A DNA stretch of 64,000 bases from CAWALV01 sp963782965 (lineage in GTDB: Bacteria > Actinomycetota > Actinomycetes > Acidothermales > Acidothermaceae), in contig CAWALV010000002.1 in the NCBI GenBank assembly GCA_963782965.1, positions 248,001-312,000 of the forward strand, given 5' to 3'. Below, one piece after another: positions 33,069 to 40,976 of this stretch. The number at the start of each line of letters is the position of its first letter. Position 1 is the stretch's first letter. A program made the translations under genes and the position numbers. The notes below the pieces were generated by a model. That model saw only the letters and a list, made by a program, of their open reading frames with translations, was not told where the DNA came from and ran no database searches.

Positions 33069-33428
33069 ATGTTCGACGGCTTGCATCACATGCAGCTGGC
33101 GATGCCGCGGGGCGAGGAGGACGCGGCGCGCCGCTTCTTCGTCGACGTGTTGGGCATGGTCGAGATCGACAAACCACCTGTCCTGGCGGCGCGTGGCGGC
33201 GCGTGGTTTCGTGCCGGCGGTCTCGAGCTGCATCTCGGTGTCGAGGACGACTTCCGCCCCGCACGCAAGGGTCACCCGGGCATCTTGGTGAGCGATCTGG
33301 ACGGGGTGGTTCGGCGACTGCGTGAATCCGGTCAGGACGTGACGTGGGACGCCGACTTCCCGGGGTTCCGCCGTGTCTATGCTGCCGATCCCTTCGGCAA
33401 CCGGCTCGAGTTCCTCCAGCCGGGCTAA
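33069..33428 (+). CDS. VOC family (glyoxalase-like) protein
   Basis: The 119-residue protein starts at ATG after GGGGAGG. One vicinal-oxygen-chelate fold is visible: FDGLHHMQLAMPRGEEDAARRFFVDVLGM at the start, GAWFRAGGLELHLGVEDDFRPARKGHPGILVSDLDGVVRRLRESG in the middle, and YAADPFGNRLEFLQPG at the end (D-P-x-G-N-x-x-E). His and Glu residues could bind metal. The substrate is unknown. It converges with the chorismate mutase gene, the two sharing bases at their stops. Confidence 0.85.
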   Translation: MFDGLHHMQLAMPRGEEDAARRFFVDVLGMVEIDKPPVLAARGGAWFRAGGLELHLGVEDDFRPARKGHPGILVSDLDGVVRRLRESGQDVTWDADFPGFRRVYAADPFGNRLEFLQPG

Positions 33429-33772
33429 GCCTCGCTGCTCGAGACGTTGTTGCGGCTGCTCGCAATCGCTTCGTGGTGGCGCAGGACTTCCGAGACGATG
33501 AAGTTGAGAAACTTCTCCGCGAACACCGGGTCGAGGTGCGACTCCTCGGCGAGGGCGCGCAACCGGGCGACCTGGTCCCGCTCGCGCTCGGGGTCGGCCG
33601 GCGGAAGCCCGTGCGCGGCCTTCAACTCACCGACGAGCTGCGTGCACTTGAACCGTTCAGCCAGCAGATGAACCAGTGCCGCGTCGAGGTTGTCGATCGT
33701 CGATCGGTACGTCGCGAGGCGAGCCGCGACCGTGTCGTCGGAGGCGCGCTCGTCGAGATTCCTGTCGCTCAT
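33425..33772 (-). CDS. Chorismate mutase, AroQ type
   Basis: The 114-residue all-helical protein starts at ATG 33772. The pattern RLATYRSTIDNLDAALVHLLAERFKCTQLVGELKAAHGLPPADPERERDQVARLRALAEESHLDPVFAEKFLNFIVSEVLRHHEAIA fits the AroQ fold, with Arg residues in helix 1, R-F-K in the first turn, Lys in GELKAAHG and the acidic D-P-x-R-E segment. It converts chorismate to prephenate for Phe/Tyr synthesis. It is a cytosolic form, without a signal peptide. Confidence 0.88.
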   Translation of the reverse strand: MSDRNLDERASDDTVAARLATYRSTIDNLDAALVHLLAERFKCTQLVGELKAAHGLPPADPERERDQVARLRALAEESHLDPVFAEKFLNFIVSEVLRHHEAIASSRNNVSSSEA

Positions 33773-33794
33773 CGCGCCGAGCCTACCGGCGGCG

Positions 33795-35137
33795 TCACCA
33801 GGGCGACGCGATGAGTGCCTGGACGGCGACCGCAACGGCGAGCTGAACGCTCAGCCACCGCCGACGCGCCGGCAGACAGGCGCATGCAGGGACCACCCAA
33901 ATGCCGTACGGCAGCCAGATGCGCTCGACCTCACCGCGCATGAACCCGCTCACGTCACTGACGAGGACGGCGACGAGTGCGGCGCCGGTCACAAGTGCGA
34001 CGGTCGGCAACCGTCGACGCACCTTCGTGAGCGCGACGGCGGTGACCGGGCCGACCATCACGGCGAACACGGCAAGGTCGGCAAGCAAGAAGTACGGGTA
34101 CGGCCGGGTAGCCGAGCCGCTGTGGTTCGCGTACTGCCGATGCGTCGCCGCCACGCCGGCGGGCCACCAAAAGCCGGCAACGGTGAACGCGCCGACCACC
34201 GCAATCGCTCCGATCGCAGCCGCCACCAGCACCGGCCACGCCGCGTTGTCGGTGCGACGCCGAGAGCTGCGACGACAACAGCGACGGCGACGGCACCGAA
34301 CGGCAGCAGACCGTACGACAGGTAGGGCACCGCGCCGAGCAAGACGCCCGCGACCAATGCAGTTGCCACGGCCGCTCCGGTGCGCCTGCGCTGCATCGCC
34401 ACCGCCAACCCGGCCGCAGACCACGCGCATATACCGAGGAAAGCGGCGTCCATGCTGGTGGCGACCCACGTCGTCCCGGGCGCGGCGATGAGCCACGGCG
34501 CCGCACGCCGCGCGACCTCGACCGAGACAGCTGCCCGAAGCACGATCAGCACGGCCATGACCGACGACGATCCGAGCGCGATCAAGAATGCCGCGGACCA
34601 CGTAGCGCCGTGTAGGCCGGCTCGCTCGGGCAGCCACAACAGCATCGGCGCAAGTGGCGGGTGCCCCTTCACCTGCACGGGATACCTGAACAACGAATGG
34701 CTGAACGTTCGAACGAACTCGAGGAAATCGTGGTTGATGGCGCGGAGCGCGCTGCGGTACTCGTTCGGCGCGTTGACGTGTGCGCCGAACACGCGCCAGC
34801 CATCGGACGACGCGAGCATGACGGCCCAGCCGGCCGACACGACCCACGTCACCGGGAGCAACAAGCGCCACGGCAGCGAAACGAGCGACGGCAAGCCGGC
34901 GACGAGAACCGCAGCGACCACGACGGCCGGCCAAAGCTGCCAGGTGAGCAGGCGGCGAACGCCGTAGAACGGAGCAGCCGAGCCAAGCTGCAGGTTGCGC
35001 GGCGGCGCGCCGAGATGGGCCAGCACAACGGCGGCGGCGACAAGGGCGATCCAGACCGAGACCGCCGCCATTGTCGCCACCGGCCGTCGCCGATTCACCG
35101 CAGGTGCCGGTCGCGTGAGAACAGTCGGTGCCGCCAC
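33795..35137 (-). pseudogene. Multi-pass membrane protein (GT-C glycosyltransferase-like), frameshifted
   Basis: Translation from GTG 35137 gives a good membrane protein up to about residue 290 (for example WIALVAAAVVLAHLG, RLLTWQLWPAVVVAAVLVAGLPSL, GHPPLAPMLLWLPERAG, AAPGTTWVATSMDAAFLGICAWS). Then one base is missing near 34259-34262. The continuation in the other frame is again clearly membrane-like: AAWPVLVAAAIGAIAVVGAFTVAGFWW, YPYFLLADLAVFAVMVGPVTAVAL and the motif FMRGEVERIWLPYGIWVVPACACLP. The intact product would be ~445 residues. The family is a conserved actinobacterial integral membrane protein resembling GT-C mannosyltransferases. It diverges from the glycosyltransferase operon. 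The break may be real or a sequence error. Confidence 0.72.
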
Positions 35138-35227
35138 GACAGGAAACTAGCCCACGCGTCGCCGTGTCATCCGGTGCTGGCGCGTCGTTCCTCAGTTCGT
35201 AAGGGTCGAACGGCGTCGGCTGGACTT

Positions 35228-35899
35228 ATGGTCCACAGCGTGAACAGTACTGGCATCGACGTCGTGCTTCCTTGTCTCAACGAGCAAGGCGCATTGCCGT
35301 GGGTGCTGTCGCGAATGCCGGCGGGATATCGCGCCATTGTCGTGGACAACGGTTCCACCGACGAGAGTGCGGCGATCGCAGCAGAGTTCGGCGCGCTCGT
35401 CGTCGCGGAACCTCACCGCGGCTTCGGCGCCGCTTGTCATGCCGGGCTGCTCGCCGCCACCACCGAGGTCGTGTGTTTCATGGACGCCGACGCGTCACTC
35501 GACCCTGCCCAGTTGCCACGTGTCGCGGAACCCGTCGAACATGGTGTCGCCGACCTGGTGCTCGGTCGCCGCAAGCCGACAGAAAGTGGCTCCTGGCCGC
35601 GCTATGCCCGTGCCGCGAACGCAGTACTCGCGCATCGGCTACGGTCGCGCACCGGAGTATCGCTGCGCGACCTGGGCCCGATGCGGGCGGCCAAGCGCGA
35701 GGAGCTCACGGAACTGAATCTGCGCGACCGGCGGTTCGGCTATCCACTCGAGATGGTTTTGCGGGCCGCTGCGGCCGGGTGGCGCTGTAGCGAGGTCGAC
35801 GTCGACTACCACCCCCGCGTCGGCAGCTCGAAAGTCACCGGCACCGTGCAGGGCTGTGTGCGGGCGATGCGTGACATGCGAACGGTGTGGGCGACGTGA
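35228..35899 (+). CDS. Glycosyltransferase family 2
   Basis: The protein has 223 residues from ATG 35228 (GTG 35240 is possible). The GT-A fold is clear: IDVVLPCLNEQGALPWVL, AIVVDNGSTDESAAIAAEFGALVV, AACHAGLLAATTEVVCFMDADASLDP (DxD-type MDADAS) and VLGRRKPTESGSWP. It lacks TM helices, unlike dolichol-phosphate-mannose synthases with C-terminal anchors. It probably transfers an activated sugar to a lipid or small-molecule acceptor. It is the first gene of a tight six-gene operon with 4-base stop/start overlaps. Confidence 0.85.
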   Translation: MVHSVNSTGIDVVLPCLNEQGALPWVLSRMPAGYRAIVVDNGSTDESAAIAAEFGALVVAEPHRGFGAACHAGLLAATTEVVCFMDADASLDPAQLPRVAEPVEHGVADLVLGRRKPTESGSWPRYARAANAVLAHRLRSRTGVSLRDLGPMRAAKREELTELNLRDRRFGYPLEMVLRAAAAGWRCSEVDVDYHPRVGSSKVTGTVQGCVRAMRDMRTVWAT

Positions 35900-36600
35900 T
35901 TGCCAGGTTCGACGCGCAGGTTCTGGTGCTCGCGAAGGCGCCGCGGGCCGGGCAGGTGAAGACCCGATTGTGCCCGCCGTACTCGCCGGAACAAGCAGCG
36001 CAGCTTGCCGCGGCGGCGCTCGCCGACACTCTCGGAGTCGTTGCGAGCGCTCCCGCGGCACGACATCTGCTCGTACTCGAAGGCGACGCGGGAGAAGGCG
36101 TCGTCCCACCGCCGTTCGGCGTCATCGGACAACGCGGCGAGGGTCTCGACGAGCGGTTGGCCGCTGCGTTCGACGACGGCTATCGGCACGCCGCACTGCC
36201 GCAGCTGCTCCTCGGCATGGACACACCGCAGGTGAGCCGGCCGCTGCTGATCGAGGCGCTTGCGACGTTGACCGAACCGCGCTGCGATGCCGTCATAGGC
36301 CCGACAATGGACGGCGGCTACTGGTGCCTCGGCTTGGCCCGGCCGGATTCTCGGGCCCTCCTCGGCGTGCCGATGTCGACGACGCACACCTACGACGCGC
36401 AGTGCGAGCGCCTCGCCCGTCGTGGCCTGCGCACACGAGTGCTTCCGCTGCTGCGCGACGTCGACACCGCACCCGATGCCTGGGCGGTCGCGCGGGAGGT
36501 GCCGCACACGACCTTCGCACAAGTACTCAGGAGCCTGCCGTACGGCATGTCGCAAGACCTGTTGCGGACGACGCCGCAGCGCGCAGAGGCGGTGTCGTGA
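35896..36600 (+). CDS. DUF2064 / TIGR04282 glycosyltransferase-like protein
   Basis: The protein has 234 residues from GTG 35896 (GTGA overlap with the GT2 stop); GTG 35887 is an alternative. It is a nucleotidyl/glycosyl transferase-like GT-A fold: QVLVLAKAPRAGQVKTRLCPPYSPEQAAQLAAAAL, then LLLGMDTPQVSRPLL (D-x-P metal site) and AVIGPTMDGGYWCLGLARP. TIGR04282 is named for arsenosugar biosynthesis, but most members have no tested role. In this operon it more likely works with the GT2, either activating or transferring a sugar. Confidence 0.82.
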   Translation: MIARFDAQVLVLAKAPRAGQVKTRLCPPYSPEQAAQLAAAALADTLGVVASAPAARHLLVLEGDAGEGVVPPPFGVIGQRGEGLDERLAAAFDDGYRHAALPQLLLGMDTPQVSRPLLIEALATLTEPRCDAVIGPTMDGGYWCLGLARPDSRALLGVPMSTTHTYDAQCERLARRGLRTRVLPLLRDVDTAPDAWAVAREVPHTTFAQVLRSLPYGMSQDLLRTTPQRAEAVS

Positions 36601-37274
36601 CCGCAATGACCGACTGGCCGGCTCGCGACTTCGGGTTGCGACTCGAGGCAGCGGCCGCAGGAATCTCGCGGGCAGACGCATCGGTGTTCGAGCATGCCGA
36701 CGGTCACGTCACGTCGATGCATTGGCGGCGCTGGTGCGGGCAGCCCGACACGGCCGACTACAGCGTGATCGCGCGAGCCTCGGGCAGCGTGCTCGACGTA
36801 GGTTGCGGGCCGGGGAGGCTGACCGTAGCGCTTGCCGCCAAAGGAATCGCGACGCTGGGCATCGACGTCACGCCGGAGGCAGTCCGGCTCACCCGTGCTT
36901 CCGGCGGGCTCGCCTTGCACAGAAGCGTGTTCGGCCCGGTACCCGCCGAAGGCCGGTGGGCCACCGTGCTACTCATCGACGGGAACATCGGAATCGGCGG
37001 AGATCCGGTCACGCTGTTGCGACGGGTCGGCGAACTCGTCCACCCGCAAGGCATTGCGCTGGTCGAGGTGGCTGCGGACGGCCCGCTGCAGGTCGGGCCG
37101 GCGCGGATCCGTGCAGCCGACGGCTCGAGCACCGAGTGGTTTCGGTGGGCGCGAGTGCCGGTCGCCTCGATCGGTCTGGTCGCAGGCGCGGCGGGCCTCG
37201 TCGTCCGCGAAGCATGGAGTAGTGACGGTCGTTGGTTCGTCTCGCTACAGCGAGAGCCGGCGCGCGGGCGATGA
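36597..37274 (+). CDS. Class I SAM-dependent methyltransferase
   Basis: The 225-residue protein starts at GTG 36597, overlapping the DUF2064 stop. SAM motif I is VLDVGCGPGRLTVALAAKGIATLGIDVTPEAV. An unusual LIDGNIGIGGDPVTLLRRVGELVHPQGIALVEVAADG follows. N-terminal RADASVFEHADGHVTSMHWRRWCGQPDTAD precedes the core. The acceptor is unknown; in this cluster it could methylate a sugar or lipid. The next start overlaps its stop (ATGA). Confidence 0.82.
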   Translation: MTAMTDWPARDFGLRLEAAAAGISRADASVFEHADGHVTSMHWRRWCGQPDTADYSVIARASGSVLDVGCGPGRLTVALAAKGIATLGIDVTPEAVRLTRASGGLALHRSVFGPVPAEGRWATVLLIDGNIGIGGDPVTLLRRVGELVHPQGIALVEVAADGPLQVGPARIRAADGSSTEWFRWARVPVASIGLVAGAAGLVVREAWSSDGRWFVSLQREPARGR

Positions 37275-38563
37275 AGGCGCCGGTTGTGTCGCTGCGTAGC
37301 GCGACTGTGCTCACCACCGTTGTCAGGCGTGGCCCGCTGCGCCCTGGGGCGTTCCGCAGCCCGCTTCGTGAGCTGGCCTTGACGGCGAGGCTCGGCACGT
37401 GGCTCGGCGGCTTCCTGACCGTCGCGTTCTTCACCGGACTCGCAAGCCATCTGGCACAGCATCCGCTATGGGGGGTCTCGCTTCCGAATCGACCCGTTCA
37501 GCTCTACCGGTTCACCCAGGGATTGCATGTCGTTACCGGGCTCGCCTGCATACCGCTGCTGCTCGCGAAACTGTGGTCGGTGTATCCGCGGCTGTGGCAA
37601 TGGCCGCCCGTGCGCGGGGTGGTGCACGCACTCGAGCGGCTCTCGGTGCTGCTCCTGGTCGGCGCTGCCGTGTTGCAGCTCTTCAGTGGTCTGACGAACA
37701 TCTTCTACTGGTATCCGTGGCGGTTCTTCTTCACCACGACGCATTACTGGACGGCGTGGCTGCTCGCCGGTGCGGTCTTGTTGCACGTCGCGGTGAAGTG
37801 GCCGCAGATCAGCGCGGGTTGGCGGTCCCGGCTCGCCGACCCGACGCTCGCGGCTGAGCCCGACGCCGACCTCAAGCCCGATGTCGATGTCGAGCCCGAT
37901 GTCGATGTCGATGTCGAGCCCGGCGCCGGCGCTGCCCCGGGGGCGGTACCGGCGTCTGCGGGTGCCGGGTTGAGCCGGCGCGGGTTGCTGCTCGCCGTGG
38001 GCGGGGCAATGACGACGGTGGCCGCTGTCACGGTTGGCGAGACGCTGCGGCCGCTCTCTTCGCTCGACGTGCTCGGGCCACGGCGGCCCGACATCGGCCC
38101 GCAGAGCCTGCCCATCAACAAGACGGCTCGTTCCGCAGGCGTGCGCACGACCGCACGCAGCTCGACCTATCGGCTGGCTGTCGTCGGGCGCGTTACGAGT
38201 CCGTTGTCGCTCAGCCTCGAGCAGCTGCGCGGCCTGCCACAACGGACAGCACAGCTACCGATCGCCTGCGTCGAGGGTTGGAGTGCCCAGGCGACGTGGA
38301 GTGGGGTGAGCATTCCGCTGCTGCTCGACCAGGCGGGTGCTCCCGCCGGTGCTCGCGTGCGCGTGGTGTCGTTGCAGCGGTACGGCCGATATCGCGTCTC
38401 GTTTCTCGAGCCAGATGCGGCCCGCGACGAACTGGCTTTGCTGGCCGTGTCGCTGAACGGCGCCGAGCTCGACGTCGACCACGGCTACCCCTGCCGGCTG
38501 ATCGCACCCGATCGACCAGGGGTGTTGCAGACGAAGTGGGTGCACATGCTGGAGGTCGAGTGA
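37271..38563 (+). CDS. Five-TM molybdopterin-dependent oxidoreductase with internal Tat motif
   Basis: The 430-residue protein starts at ATG, overlapping the methyltransferase stop. Four TM helices (about 42-60, 84-102, 122-145, 154-175) with His residues (H87, H158, H172) resemble a cytochrome b561-type module. After an Asp/Glu/Pro repeat linker (197-230) comes LSRRGLLLAVGGAMTTVAAVTVG (RR at 236-237), a twin-arginine motif plus fifth TM. The rest is a sulfite-oxidase-like molybdopterin domain with the Mo-ligand Cys at ~333 in IACVEGWSAQATWSGVSIPLLL. An outward-facing Mo domain is expected. The five-helix Sec/Tat dual-targeted layout is known for Streptomyces Rieske and Mo proteins. The substrate is unknown. 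Confidence 0.85.
   Translation: MKAPVVSLRSATVLTTVVRRGPLRPGAFRSPLRELALTARLGTWLGGFLTVAFFTGLASHLAQHPLWGVSLPNRPVQLYRFTQGLHVVTGLACIPLLLAKLWSVYPRLWQWPPVRGVVHALERLSVLLLVGAAVLQLFSGLTNIFYWYPWRFFFTTTHYWTAWLLAGAVLLHVAVKWPQISAGWRSRLADPTLAAEPDADLKPDVDVEPDVDVDVEPGAGAAPGAVPASAGAGLSRRGLLLAVGGAMTTVAAVTVGETLRPLSSLDVLGPRRPDIGPQSLPINKTARSAGVRTTARSSTYRLAVVGRVTSPLSLSLEQLRGLPQRTAQLPIACVEGWSAQATWSGVSIPLLLDQAGAPAGARVRVVSLQRYGRYRVSFLEPDAARDELALLAVSLNGAELDVDHGYPCRLIAPDRPGVLQTKWVHMLEVE
37877..37921 (+). repeat. GATGTC/GAGCCC repeat in the molybdoenzyme linker
   Basis: The tract is built of GATGTC hexamers separated by GAGCCC, coding DVDVEPDVDVDVEP between the fourth TM helix and the Tat-type helix. The unit length keeps the frame, so copy-number change would only alter linker length. 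Confidence 0.8.
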
Positions 38564-39093
38564 CGGCTCGGGTGAGGCGTATCGTGCTGGGTCGCTCAGT
38601 GCCGGGTCGCGTCATGCCGAGTCGCGTCATGCCGGGTCGCGTCATGCCGGGTCGCGTCATGCCGGGTCGCGTCATGCTGGGCCGCCTCGCGCTGGGCGCG
38701 GCCGGGCTGGCGCTGATCGGCATCGCGATCCACGGCATCCTGGGTCATCCGCGAGACACCCTGCCACGGCGTTGGGCAACCTGGCTGGTCGGTTCGGCTC
38801 TCGTCCACGATCTGCTCCTCGCGCCGACGATTGCGCTCGCCGGGTTCCTCGTCGTCCGGTTCGTGCCGAAGGCGGCACGCGCGGCGGTCCAGGCCGGGCT
38901 GATCGTGACCGGGGCGGTGCTCGCCGTGGGCCTGGTCGCCGTTTTCGGTGCGGGCAAGCAGAACTATCCCGACAACCGTTCGCTGCTGCCGTTGCCGTAT
39001 GCGCGCAACCTGCTGCTCGTCCTGGCGAGCGTCTGGGTCGTGACGCTCGTTTGCGCGAGCGTCGCGGTGGTCCGAGCCAGGCGGAAGGGTTAG
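38560..39093 (+). CDS. Small multi-pass membrane protein with pentapeptide repeats
   Basis: The protein has 177 residues from GTG 38560 (GTGA overlap). The N-terminus is basic and repetitive: five near-identical units of P-G-R-V-M (residues ~15-39). Four hydrophobic segments follow: LGRLALGAAGLALIGIAIHGIL, WLVGSALVHDLLLAPTIALAGFLVVRFV, AVQAGLIVTGAVLAVGLVAVFG and NLLLVLASVWVVTLVCASVAVV. I recognise no named family. It lies between the molybdoenzyme and epimerase genes and is probably a membrane partner of the cluster. A start at an internal Met within the repeats would also be possible. Confidence 0.7.
   Translation: MTARVRRIVLGRSVPGRVMPSRVMPGRVMPGRVMPGRVMLGRLALGAAGLALIGIAIHGILGHPRDTLPRRWATWLVGSALVHDLLLAPTIALAGFLVVRFVPKAARAAVQAGLIVTGAVLAVGLVAVFGAGKQNYPDNRSLLPLPYARNLLLVLASVWVVTLVCASVAVVRARRKG
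38601..38675 (+). repeat. Five tandem 15-bp repeats
   Basis: The unit GCCGGGTCGCGTCAT occurs five times (the second copy has one change), followed by a degenerate sixth. It codes the PGRVM pentapeptide repeat at the N-terminus of the small membrane protein. Confidence 0.9.
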
Positions 39094-39095
39094 CT

Positions 39096-40220
39096 GTGCG
39101 GATCCTGCTCACCGGGGGCGCCGGTTTCATCGGGTCGCACGTCGCGGCGGCGCTGGTCGCCGACGGGCACGAGGTCGTCGCGTTCGACGCGTTGCTGCCT
39201 GCGGCCCATGGCCAGCGAGCGCAGCCCGCGCTACCGGACGCCGTGGAGTTCGTCCGTGCCGACCTTCGCGACACGGCGACGCTCGACACAGCACTACGTG
39301 GCGTCGACGCCGTCTGCCATCAGGCAGCGATGGTCGGGCTCGGCAAGGACATCTCCGACCTTCCCGACTACGTCTCCTGCAACGACTTCGCGACCGCCGT
39401 CCTCCTTGCAAGGATGACCCGGGCCGGCATCGGTCGGCTGGTGGTCGCTTCGTCGATGGTGGTCTACGGCGAGGGTCGCTACGAGTGCCCAACCGACGGG
39501 CTGGTCGCACCGCGGCCACGCGCCGAAACCGACCTGCGCGCCGGCCGGTTCGAACCCACCTGCCCACGATGCGGGTGCTCGCTGAGCGTGGTGCGGGTGC
39601 CGGAGGACGCGCCGCTTGATCCGCGCAACGTGTATGCGGCGACGAAGACCGCGCAGGAGCATCTGGTCCGTGCGTGGGCCCGGGAGACGTCGTCCACGGC
39701 GATCGCCCTGCGCTACCACAACGTCTACGGGCCGGGCATGCCGCGCGACACCCCGTACTCCGGCGTCGCGGCGCTGTTCCGGTCGGCGCTCGCGGCCGGG
39801 AACGCGCCGCAGGTCTTCGAGGACGGCGGCCAGTTGCGCGACTTCGTACACGTCGCCGACGTCGCGCGGGCGAACGCGTTGGCGTTGCTGGCTGTGCTGT
39901 CAGGCGGTCAGAACGGCGGCTCGAGCGGCGGCTCGAGCGGCGGCTCGAGCGGCGGTACGGCCGGCGGGTTCGAGGTGTACAACATCGCGAGCGGCGTGCC
40001 CTGCACCATCGGCGACGTAGCCCGGTCGTTGGCACGTGCCTGTGCAGGGCCGGAGCCGATCGTCACCGGCGGGTACCGCTTGGGCGACGTCCGGCATATC
40101 GTCGCCGCACCGGAGAAGGCGGCTCGTCGGCTCGGGTTCCAGGCCCGGATCACCTGGCGCGAGGGCATGACCTCGTTCGCCTCCGACCCGATGCGCCCCA
40201 GCACCGCGGTGGGGCACTGA
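39096..40220 (+). CDS. NAD-dependent sugar epimerase/dehydratase (extended SDR) with Cys insert
   Basis: The 374-residue protein starts at GTG 39096, three bases after the membrane gene. NAD-binding motif ILLTGGAGFIGSHVAAALVADGHEV opens the protein; the catalytic YxxxK is NVYAATKTAQEHL; ALRYHNVYGPGMPRDTPYSGVAALFRSAL and QLRDFVHVADVARANALAL are extended-SDR landmarks. An insertion between the strand SSMVVYGEG and YAATK holds TCPRCGCSL, a zinc-ribbon-like Cys cluster. A GGSSGGSSGGSSGG linker occurs near residue 272. It likely converts a nucleotide sugar used by the glycosyltransferases of the operon. Confidence 0.88.
   Translation: MRILLTGGAGFIGSHVAAALVADGHEVVAFDALLPAAHGQRAQPALPDAVEFVRADLRDTATLDTALRGVDAVCHQAAMVGLGKDISDLPDYVSCNDFATAVLLARMTRAGIGRLVVASSMVVYGEGRYECPTDGLVAPRPRAETDLRAGRFEPTCPRCGCSLSVVRVPEDAPLDPRNVYAATKTAQEHLVRAWARETSSTAIALRYHNVYGPGMPRDTPYSGVAALFRSALAAGNAPQVFEDGGQLRDFVHVADVARANALALLAVLSGGQNGGSSGGSSGGSSGGTAGGFEVYNIASGVPCTIGDVARSLARACAGPEPIVTGGYRLGDVRHIVAAPEKAARRLGFQARITWREGMTSFASDPMRPSTAVGH
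39915..39950 (+). repeat. Three tandem 12-bp repeats
   Basis: GGCGGCTCGAGC is repeated three times exactly, coding the Gly-Gly-Ser-Ser linker inside the epimerase. Confidence 0.88.
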
Positions 40221-40256
40221 CCCCGCCGCGGTTGGCCGGCGCACTCGCCCGCGGGG

Positions 40257-40784
40257 CTACTCGGGGTGCTCCTCCGCAGAGGTTTCGGCGGCTGCGCCCA
40301 TGCCGCCGTCGACGCTCGTCGTCTGCATCGGGTATGGAGTGATCTCGACCGGTTTGCCGGCTTGGGTGAGCCACGCCACTGCCGCGCCCACCGCGCTGCC
40401 GACACCGAGGAACAGGATGGCGACCGGCCAGCGCCGGCGCTTCTTGACCATGATCATGCCGTCGGCGCCGCGCAGGGCGGCAGCAGCCAACTTCCCACGG
40501 CGCAGCGCCTCGCGCCGGGCCGGCTCAGATACCACCATCGCGTTCTCGAAGTTGGCCGTGGCGAACGGGACGACCTTCTCCTGGACGACGTGGCGCATGT
40601 TTTCTACCTGCCGACTGGTTTCGGCGGCCGCCCGCTTGGCTGCCTCGGTAGCCGCTTCCTTCGCCGCCTTGCGGGCGGCCGGATTGGCGTAGGTCTTCAT
40701 CTTCTCGTCGGCGAACTTGCGAGCCACGGTCAGCCCGGTCGCGGCCGTGCCGGCGAGCTTCGTAGCGGGAGTGACCCCGGTCAT
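40257..40784 (-). CDS. CwsA-like cell wall synthesis protein
   Basis: The 175-residue protein starts at ATG 40784 with GGAGG upstream. The N-terminal ~120 residues are Ala/Lys/Glu-rich and helical (ARKAAKEAATEAAKRAAAETSRQVENMRHVVQEK), followed by a basic stretch KKRRRWP, one TM helix VAILFLGVGSAVGAAVAWLTQ and a short outside tail. Architecture and position (divergent from ppiA) match mycobacterial CwsA, which interacts with CrgA at poles and septa; crgA lies 1.7 kb away here. Sequence identity to CwsA is low, so the call rests on context and layout. Confidence 0.65.
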   Translation of the reverse strand: MTGVTPATKLAGTAATGLTVARKFADEKMKTYANPAARKAAKEAATEAAKRAAAETSRQVENMRHVVQEKVVPFATANFENAMVVSEPARREALRRGKLAAAALRGADGMIMVKKRRRWPVAILFLGVGSAVGAAVAWLTQAGKPVEITPYPMQTTSVDGGMGAAAETSAEEHPE

Positions 40785-40976
40785 GCGCACCTCCGTCTGT
40801 ACGGTCGCGTGTCTGCGCGCGTGGCCCGCTTCTTCCCGGGCGCAGGAGCGTGCAACCAACGAACCGGCTCAAGGTCGGTAACCTAACCGTACGTCCGAGC
40901 CGGTGCCGGTGTCGCGTGGGAAGATGATTCGAACGCTGCCTATCGCACTTCACCCGACTGGGAGGAACCACCGATC

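Noticed and set aside
38601..38675. CRISPR array
   Set aside because: The repeats are 15 bp with no spacers, in frame within a coding sequence. No cas genes or CRISPR-type repeat-spacer pattern are seen anywhere in the window.
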